From Halobacteriales archaeon QS_1_68_20 (lineage in GTDB: Archaea > Halobacteriota > Halobacteria > Halobacteriales > PXRE01), in assembly GCA_003021085.1 (NCBI GenBank), contig PXRE01000040.1, positions 62,001-126,000 on the forward strand: a stretch of 64,000 nucleotides of DNA. The letters are read 5' to 3'. The position numbers and the translations under genes were made by a program. Shown here in pieces: positions 58,493 through 64,000 of the stretch. Position 1 is the stretch's first letter, and each line of letters begins with the position of its first letter. Below the pieces are notes generated by a model. That model saw only the letters and a list, made by a program, of their open reading frames with translations, was not told where the DNA came from and ran no database searches.

Positions 58493-59704
58493 ATGGATCA
58501 GGACGTTTGCGTGCTCGTCCCGACGATACGTGAGTACGAGTGTATGCGCGCGTACTTCGAGAACGCGCGCGAACACGGGTTCGACCTCTCGCGGCTCCAC
58601 GTGGTGCTCGTCACCGAGGACTTCTGTGAGACCGACGAGATGCGGGCGATGCTGGACGAAGAAGGCGTCTCCGGCGAGGTGTTCGACGGGACCCGCCGAC
58701 AGGAGTGGTACGCCGAGCAGGACGTCGAGGAGTACGCCCACGTCGTCCCGGCGGCCAGTCACGCCGAGACGAGTTTCGGCCTGCTGTACGTCTGGGCCAA
58801 CGAGCAGTTCGACTACGTCTTCTTCGTCGACGACGACACGCTGCCCCACGACGACCAGGACTTCTTCGGCACCCACATGGCGAACCTCGCCTTCGAGGGC
58901 GAGGTCGAAGCCGTCTCCTCCGACGAGCAGTGGGTGAACGTCCTCTACCAGAACGCCGACGAGCACGGCCTGTACCCCCGCGGGTACCCCTACTCCGCGA
59001 TGGACGAGACCGTCGAGACGGGCACCGCCACCGTCGAGCGTGGCGACGTCGTCGCCTCCCAGGGCCTGTGGACGAACGTCCCGGACCTCGACGCCGTGCG
59101 TATCCTCATGGATGGCGACCTGCAGGGCCAGGCCCAGACCCGGACGACGGCCGACGACTACGGCAAAGACTTCGTCGCCGCCCGCGGCAACTACCTGACG
59201 GTCTGCTCGATGAACCTCGCCTTCCGCCGCGAGGTCATCCCGGCGTTCTACCAGTTGCCGATGGACGACAACGAGTGGGCGGTTGGCCGGTTCGACGACA
59301 TCTGGTCGGGCGTGTTCCTCAAGCGCGCCTGCGACGTGCTGGGCAAGCAAATCTACAACGGCGCGCCGCTGTGCGAGCACAACAAGGCCGCCCGCTCGAC
59401 GTTCGACGACCTCAACAACGAGGTGCCCGGCCTCGAACTCAACGAGCACCTCTGGCGGATCGTCGACGAGGTCGATCCGACGGATCGACGGAACGGTGAC
59501 GCGGCGACGCCGCGGAACGACGTGAGCGCCGACGCCGACGACTACGCGGACGTCTTCGAGGAGATGGCCCGGGAACTCGCCACCGGCGACTGGTCGGCGT
59601 ACAACAACGGCGCGTTCCTCAACCACGTCGGCGAGTACATGCTGGACTGGCTCGACTGCCTCGCGGCGCTCGAACGCGTCGAGGTCCCCGCCGCGGGCGA
59701 CTGA
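58493..59704 (+). CDS. reversibly glycosylated polypeptide (GT75/RGP)-like protein
   Basis: The 403-residue product resembles the RGP/UDP-arabinopyranose-mutase family (GT75), known as alpha-1,4-glucan-protein synthase in older annotation. Evidence: VCVLVPTIREYECMRAYFEN start, the FVDDDTLPHDD motif (Asp113-115, sugar-nucleotide/metal binding), SMNLAFRREVIPAFYQLPM, and the WSGVFLKRACDVLGK segment. It should act on a nucleotide sugar in the cytoplasm. The promoter is covered by an iron-box palindrome, and the next gene is an iron-binding lipoprotein, so iron control is likely. No membrane segment is seen. Confidence 0.75.
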   Translation: MDQDVCVLVPTIREYECMRAYFENAREHGFDLSRLHVVLVTEDFCETDEMRAMLDEEGVSGEVFDGTRRQEWYAEQDVEEYAHVVPAASHAETSFGLLYVWANEQFDYVFFVDDDTLPHDDQDFFGTHMANLAFEGEVEAVSSDEQWVNVLYQNADEHGLYPRGYPYSAMDETVETGTATVERGDVVASQGLWTNVPDLDAVRILMDGDLQGQAQTRTTADDYGKDFVAARGNYLTVCSMNLAFRREVIPAFYQLPMDDNEWAVGRFDDIWSGVFLKRACDVLGKQIYNGAPLCEHNKAARSTFDDLNNEVPGLELNEHLWRIVDEVDPTDRRNGDAATPRNDVSADADDYADVFEEMARELATGDWSAYNNGAFLNHVGEYMLDWLDCLAALERVEVPAAGD

Positions 59705-59713
59705 ACCGACGAG

Positions 59714-59739
59714 TATAAATGGGTTTAGGCTGACCTAAA
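59714..59739 (+). promoter_or_regulatory. TATA box and iron-box-like palindrome before the iron lipoprotein gene
   Basis: TATAAAT (59714-59720) is followed at once by TTTAGGCTGACCTAAA (59724-59739), a palindrome with a 4-base centre. It ends four bases before the ATG at 59744, so a bound repressor would cover the start of a leaderless transcript. It is the same box type as at 58462-58479. Confidence 0.75.
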
Positions 59740-59743
59740 AATC

Positions 59744-60871
59744 ATGAAACGGACACGACGACTCCCGGACCGTCCCGGCCGCCGGCAGTTCCTCGCCGGA
59801 TCGGTCGCGCTGGGCGTCACGGGGATGGCAGGCTGTCTCGACTCCGACGACGACGAAGAGCCGACCGACTACGAGATCGGCCAGATCGGCTCCGGTCGAC
59901 AGGGCCGGGACGCCCCCGGCGGGACGCCGATGGCGGAGATGCCGGACCTCTCGGGCGAACTCACCCTCTACTCGGGCCGCCACGAGTTCCTGGTGGGCGA
60001 CCTCGTCCGGTACGTCGAGGACCTGTACGACGACTTCTCCGTGGAGGTCCGGTACGGCGGCTCGACGGATCTCGTCAACCAGATCGCCACCGAGGGCGAC
60101 GCGACCCCCGCCGACGTGTTCTACTCGGTCAACGCCGGGTCGCTGGGCGCACTCGTCGAGGAGGGGCGGACCCGCGAACTCCCGGAGGACCTCCGCACGA
60201 TGGTCCGCGAGGAGTTCCACACCGACCAGTGGGTCGGCACCTCCGGCCGGGCGCGCACCGTCCCGTACAACACCGACGCCCTCTCGTCGGGCGACCTGTC
60301 CGACGACATCGTCGCCTACGCCGACGACCCGCCGGGCGACCTCGGGTGGGCACCGTCCTACGGGTCTTGCCAGGCGTTCGTCACCGCGATGCGCATCCTG
60401 GAGGGCGAGAGCGCCACCCGCCAGTGGCTCCAGGGCGTCGTCGATTCGGGGATCGCCGCGTACGCCGACGAGTTCGAGGTCTGCCGGGCCATCGCGGACG
60501 GCGAAATCGACGCCGGGTTCACCAACCACTACTACATCCAGCGGGTCATCGACGGGTCGCCCGGTGCGCCCATCGACACGGCGTTCACCAACGGCGACGC
60601 CGGCGCGATGTTCAACGTCGCCGGCGCGGCGGTCACCGACGCCGCCTCCGACGCGGAACTCGCGGAGAACTTCGTCCGGCACCTCCTCTCGGCGGAGGCC
60701 CAGGACTACTTCGCGCGTGCGACCTTCGAGTACCCGCTGATCCCCGACGTCGACCCCATCGGCGAACTGCCGACCATCGACGAACTCGACGTCCCTGACT
60801 TAGATCTGACGAAGCTGTCGGACCTCGAACCGACCATCGACCTCATGCGCGAGGTCGGCATCGACGTCTGA
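59744..60871 (+). CDS. iron ABC transporter substrate-binding lipoprotein (Fbp/AfuA-like)
   Basis: The 375-residue product has a Tat motif (RRQFLAG, 13-19) and a lipobox ending in Cys31 (GMAGC), so it is exported folded and lipid-anchored. The rest is a type-1 extracellular solute-binding domain: ELTLYSGRHEFLVGDLVRYVEDLY, VRYGGSTDLVNQIATEGDATPADVFYSVNAGSL and TNHYYIQRVIDG. This is the Fbp/AfuA ferric-iron-binding pattern. The permease and ATPase genes are not in the window. The palindromic box in its promoter points to repression by an iron-responsive DtxR/SirR-type regulator. Confidence 0.88.
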   Translation: MKRTRRLPDRPGRRQFLAGSVALGVTGMAGCLDSDDDEEPTDYEIGQIGSGRQGRDAPGGTPMAEMPDLSGELTLYSGRHEFLVGDLVRYVEDLYDDFSVEVRYGGSTDLVNQIATEGDATPADVFYSVNAGSLGALVEEGRTRELPEDLRTMVREEFHTDQWVGTSGRARTVPYNTDALSSGDLSDDIVAYADDPPGDLGWAPSYGSCQAFVTAMRILEGESATRQWLQGVVDSGIAAYADEFEVCRAIADGEIDAGFTNHYYIQRVIDGSPGAPIDTAFTNGDAGAMFNVAGAAVTDAASDAELAENFVRHLLSAEAQDYFARATFEYPLIPDVDPIGELPTIDELDVPDLDLTKLSDLEPTIDLMREVGIDV

Positions 60872-60880
60872 CGCCCCGCC

Positions 60881-63118
60881 GTGGCCCCCTCGCCGCTCCG
60901 TCGCCTCGTCCGTCGCGCCCGCGAGCGCGTCCGCAGTCGCTCCGGCGAGACGAGGGTCCGCGAGCGGGTCGACGAAATCGGGCGCGACCGCCTCGCCGCC
61001 GCCGCGGTCGCGCTGGTGGCCGGCGCAGTCGTCTTCTGGCTGGCGACGAACCTCTTCCCGCACCACTCGGCCAACCACGACGAGGGGGTCTACCTCCAGC
61101 AGGCCGCGCTGTTACTGGACGGCAACCTCGAACTGGTCGCCGGCGACCTCGCAGAGGCGGTCCGGCCCTGGTTCTTCGTCGAGGACGGTGGCCGCCTGTA
61201 CCCGAAGTACGCGCCCGTCCCGGCCGGCATGTACGCCGTCTCGATGGCGCTGTTCGGTGAGCCACGGGTGACCCTGGCCGCCGTCGCGGCGGGCAACGCG
61301 GCGCTGGTGTACGTACTCGCCGCATCGGCGTTCGACCGCCGGGTGGGCGTGGTCGCCGCCGCCGTCTTCGCCGCGTCGCCGATGGCGCTTCTCACCTCGT
61401 CGGTGTTCCTGCCGTACGCGCCCACGACGCTGCTGAACCTCCTGTTCGCGGTCTGCTACCTCCGGGGCGTCCGCGAGGGGTCGCTCCGTGCCGCCAGGGT
61501 GGCCGGGGTCGCGGTCGGCCTGGCCTTCTTCGCCCGCCCGTTCACGGCCGTACTGTTCGCCGTGCCGTTCGTCGCCCACGCGGCCTGGCAGGTCCTCGAG
61601 GGCGCCTACCGACGCGGCATCTCGCCGCTGCCCGACCCCGTCCGCCGGAACGCACTCACGGGAACCCTGGGACTGACGTTCGTCGGCGTGACGCTTGCGT
61701 ACAACGCCAGACTCACCGGGTCGCCGTGGCTGTTCCCCTACGAGGCGTTCGCCCCCATGGACGGCCCGGGCTTCGGCACCCGGCGCATCCTCGAGCACTC
61801 CGCCGAGTACACCCCCGAGGTCGCGCTGTGGGCCAACGAGTACGTCCTCCGGTACTTCGCGACGCGCTGGTTCACCGCGGGCGTGCTCGGGACCGCCTTC
61901 GCGGCGGCCGGCCTGGCGCTGGCAACGAAGCGATGGGTCGCCGGGGGCACCGAAGGCGGTCGGACCGGGGACGCCGACGGCGACCGGACCGCGGGCGTCC
62001 TCCTCGCCGGACTGTTCGTCGCCGTCCCGCTCGGGAACGTCTTCTTCTGGGGGAACCGCAACGTGCTGGGGACGGTGACCGACCCGACCGACGGCCTGGT
62101 CTCGCTGTTCGGCCCGTTCTACCACTTCGACCTGCTGGCCCCGCTCTCGGTGTTCGCCGCGTTCGCCCTCGTCGCCGGGTGGCGGTGGGTTCGCGGCGTC
62201 TGCAACGAGCGCGTCGCCCCGGCCACCTCGCCGCGGGCGGCCCGAGCACTCGGCCTCGTCCTCCTCGTGGTCGGCGTGCTCGTCCTCGGGGCGGCCAACG
62301 CCGCCGTCCTCTCGCCGACGGCCGAGCGCAACGCCGACTACACCGCGAAGTACGAGGCCGCCTACGAACCGTTCGAGGACGCCGACCTCGAGAACGCGGT
62401 CGTGTTCGTTCCCACCCCCTACGGGGACTGGCTGGCTCACCCCTTCCAGTCGCTGCGGAACGGCCCGGACCTCGATGGCGAGGTGGTCTACGCGCTGGAC
62501 CGCGCGCCGGCGAGCGACTTCGCCGTGCTGGACGCCTACCCGGACCGGACGTTCTACCGGTACGACTACCGCGGGACGTGGACGCCCGACCCCGAGCGCC
62601 ACGTCACCCCGAAACTCGAACGCCTGGAGGTGCGTTCGGGCGAGGTCCTCGACGCCGAGACGGTGGTCGGCGTCCCCGACCACGTCACCCGCGCGACCGT
62701 CCGACTGGAGAACGACGGCGAGCACGTCCAGTACGGGGTTCAGGATCCGGGCGAACGGATCGCCGTCGACTGGTCGATGGACGGCGACGGTGCGACGCTC
62801 GCGGCGGTCGAGAACGGGTCGGTCGCCGTCGACGGGACCGACGCGGTGGTCCTGACGGTGACGCTCGTCCAGCCCGACGGGTCGACGCTCACCTACCGCC
62901 AGGAGGTGACGGTGCGGGCCACCGGTGGGACCGTCGAGGCCATCTGGCCGCCGGAGCGGTCGGTCTGTCCGCTCGTGACCGACTGCGGCACCGAGGGGAC
63001 CTATCTACCTGATCGGCCCGGAGTTCATCGGGACGGCGTGTCTTTCGAACCGCAGGTCGAGGCGCGGAACGGGACCGGGACGCGAGTCGAGGCGCGAGAT
63101 GGGGCGGCGGAAGATTAG
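60881..63118 (+). CDS. GT39-like polytopic membrane glycosyltransferase
   Basis: The 745-residue product (GTG at 60881, nine bases after the iron lipoprotein stop) has about 12 hydrophobic helices in residues 35-480 and a large extracytoplasmic C-terminal domain (about 500-745). NHDEGVYLQQAALLL in the first outer loop carries the D-E pair of GT-C/GT39 (ArnT-like) enzymes that use lipid-linked sugars. Other segments: RPWFFVEDGGRLYPKYAPVPAGMYA and FLPYAPTTLLNLLFAVCYLRG. It is probably a surface glycosyltransferase. Tight spacing suggests an operon with the iron-binding protein. Confidence 0.75.
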   Translation: MAPSPLRRLVRRARERVRSRSGETRVRERVDEIGRDRLAAAAVALVAGAVVFWLATNLFPHHSANHDEGVYLQQAALLLDGNLELVAGDLAEAVRPWFFVEDGGRLYPKYAPVPAGMYAVSMALFGEPRVTLAAVAAGNAALVYVLAASAFDRRVGVVAAAVFAASPMALLTSSVFLPYAPTTLLNLLFAVCYLRGVREGSLRAARVAGVAVGLAFFARPFTAVLFAVPFVAHAAWQVLEGAYRRGISPLPDPVRRNALTGTLGLTFVGVTLAYNARLTGSPWLFPYEAFAPMDGPGFGTRRILEHSAEYTPEVALWANEYVLRYFATRWFTAGVLGTAFAAAGLALATKRWVAGGTEGGRTGDADGDRTAGVLLAGLFVAVPLGNVFFWGNRNVLGTVTDPTDGLVSLFGPFYHFDLLAPLSVFAAFALVAGWRWVRGVCNERVAPATSPRAARALGLVLLVVGVLVLGAANAAVLSPTAERNADYTAKYEAAYEPFEDADLENAVVFVPTPYGDWLAHPFQSLRNGPDLDGEVVYALDRAPASDFAVLDAYPDRTFYRYDYRGTWTPDPERHVTPKLERLEVRSGEVLDAETVVGVPDHVTRATVRLENDGEHVQYGVQDPGERIAVDWSMDGDGATLAAVENGSVAVDGTDAVVLTVTLVQPDGSTLTYRQEVTVRATGGTVEAIWPPERSVCPLVTDCGTEGTYLPDRPGVHRDGVSFEPQVEARNGTGTRVEARDGAAED

Positions 63119-63202
63119 GTCCCCGGAGTCGGCGTTTCGAGGGAAATCTGGCCCTCTGGCCCCTGCCCACATCCTCAAGGTGTCGGCGAGGGATGGGATC
63201 GC

Positions 63203-63886
63203 ATGGACGAACTGCCACCCCTCGGGTTCGGGACCTACGACGACGAGGACTCCCAGGTGAGCGCCGAAGCAGTCGCCTACGCACTCGACCACGGCTACAG
63301 GCACGTCGACACGGCGGAGATGTACGGCAACGAGGACGTGGTCGGCGCGGGCGTCCGGGCGTCGTCGGTCGACCGCGAGGAGGTCGTCGTGGCGACGAAA
63401 CTGGCGCCGGAGCACCTGGCGTACGACGACGCCATCGAGCACGCCCACGCCAGCGCCGACCGCCTGGGGGTCGACTACCTCGACCTGCTGTACGTCCACT
63501 GGCCGGACACGACCTACGACCCCGGGGAGACGTTGCCGGCGCTGGACCACCTCCGGGAGACGGGGCTGGTCCGCGAGGTCGGTATGTGCAACTGCCGGCC
63601 CGACCAGATCGAGACTGCCGTCGAGCGCCTGGCGTCCCCGCTGTTCGCCCACCAGGTGGAGTGCCATCCCCTGTTGCAACAGCGGGAACTCCGACGGCTG
63701 GCGCGGGAGCACGACCACTACCTTGTCGCGTACTCGCCGCTGGCGAAGGGCGAAATTCTCGACGTGCCCGAACTCCAGGCAATCGCGGAGGAGCGCGGGG
63801 CCACCCCGGCGCAGGTCGCGCGCATCGAGGCCATCGACCGCGAGAAACGAGTGGTCGACGGCCCGGGTGCGCCGTGGCAGCAGTGA
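63203..63886 (+). CDS. aldo/keto reductase with internal deletion
   Basis: The 227-residue product follows the aldo/keto reductase barrel: DELPPLGFGTYDDEDS, DTAEMYGNE with the catalytic Asp and Tyr, VVVATKLAPEHLAY with the Lys, YVHWPDTTYDPG with the His, and VECHPLLQQRELRRLAREHD. The usual final part (a strand-helix pair that binds the NADPH phosphate, then a helix) should follow GATPAQVA; here the sequence jumps directly to RIEAIDREKRVVDGPGAPW, the family C-terminus. About 40 residues are thus missing, in frame. The catalytic tetrad is intact, but cofactor binding may be lost. Confidence 0.85.
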   Translation: MDELPPLGFGTYDDEDSQVSAEAVAYALDHGYRHVDTAEMYGNEDVVGAGVRASSVDREEVVVATKLAPEHLAYDDAIEHAHASADRLGVDYLDLLYVHWPDTTYDPGETLPALDHLRETGLVREVGMCNCRPDQIETAVERLASPLFAHQVECHPLLQQRELRRLAREHDHYLVAYSPLAKGEILDVPELQAIAEERGATPAQVARIEAIDREKRVVDGPGAPWQQ

Positions 63887-63900
63887 GCAGATAGCCCCTC

Positions 63901-64000
63901 TTACCGAAACTGCTCTTCCAGACAGACCTTCACGATGGACTTCGTGATCGCCGCCCCACCCTCGATGGGATCGAGTTTCGTCTCGCCGGCGCGTTCGCGG
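63901..64000 (-). CDS. unrecognised protein, 3' end only
   Basis: The last 33 codons of a minus-strand gene enter at the right edge and end at the TAA at 63901: ERAGETKLDPIEGGAAITKS followed by IVKVCLEEQFR. Good haloarchaeal codon use and a stop 14 bases from the convergent aldo/keto reductase gene support a real gene. I do not recognise the family from this tail. Confidence 0.5.
   Translation of the reverse strand, partial: RERAGETKLDPIEGGAAITKSIVKVCLEEQFR

Overview
This window is chromosomal DNA of a haloarchaeon (class Halobacteria). The GC content is high, proteins are acidic (D/E-rich), AT-rich TATA boxes often sit about 25 bases before a start codon (leaderless transcripts), and the gene content is archaeal: RadA, NMD3, EndA, Tat lipoproteins, a PGF-CTERM surface protein, PspAB and TbsP-like regulators. 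Most of the window is a stable housekeeping backbone, interrupted by short accessory insertions, gene remnants and repeats.

Layout. 0-5.7 kb: membrane protein end, alpha/beta-hydrolase-fold protein, pheA, DUF457-type membrane protein, lpdA, ilvA. 5.8-6.6 kb: decayed PQQ-propeller gene. 6.6-11.6 kb: pdhC-pdhB-pdhA and lipA; with lpdA and ilvA these make up a 2-oxoacid dehydrogenase region. 11.7-20.3 kb: MATE exporter, Ski2-like helicase, SDR gene with an internal stop, AlbA/Schlafen C-terminal-like protein, HAD phosphatase, a very glutamine-rich prion-like protein, DJ-1/PfpI protein. 20.3-22.4 kb: frameshifted gene with a G8 tract, tRNA-Ser(GGA) with a duplicated 3' end, ridA, and a strongly folded non-coding region. 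22.4-28.7 kb: pspAB, radA, a broken sodium:solute symporter cut by an antisense wHTH fragment, TbsP- and Bat-like regulators, sufU. 28.8-37.5 kb: LVIVD surface protein, sufS, Zn-ribbon ArsR-like regulator, MFS exporter, DUF424, TPR protein, aspartoacylase-like and threonine-synthase-like proteins. 37.6-40.3 kb: interspersed palindromic repeats around htpX and a hydrolase. 40.4-45.5 kb: hypothetical protein, epimerase, nmd3 and a Trm5-like methyltransferase. 45.5-50.6 kb: accessory zone with a TumE/TumA toxin-antitoxin cassette inserted in the 3' end of the methyltransferase gene, a second duplicated gene end around an orphan gene, and a phosphodiesterase tail. 50.7-58.4 kb: XPD/DinG-like helicase, tiny membrane and zinc proteins, trpS, endA, C4-zinc-finger protein. 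58.4-63.1 kb: a probable iron regulon with two near-identical palindromic boxes in front of an RGP/GT75-like gene and an Fbp-type iron lipoprotein, followed by a GT39-like membrane protein. The end holds an internally shortened aldo/keto reductase and the 3' end of an unrecognised gene.

The most interesting structures are: (1) small accessory cassettes inserted so that the 3' end of the host gene is duplicated and the gene stays intact (methyltransferase with TumE/TumA; SHOCT-like gene with an orphan protein; a possible parallel scar at tRNA-Ser); (2) the Q-rich phasin-like/prion-like protein; (3) a three-way-junction RNA candidate beside ridA; (4) the iron-box-controlled RGP-like gene. All functional statements come from reading the sequence and recalling protein families; no database search was run.
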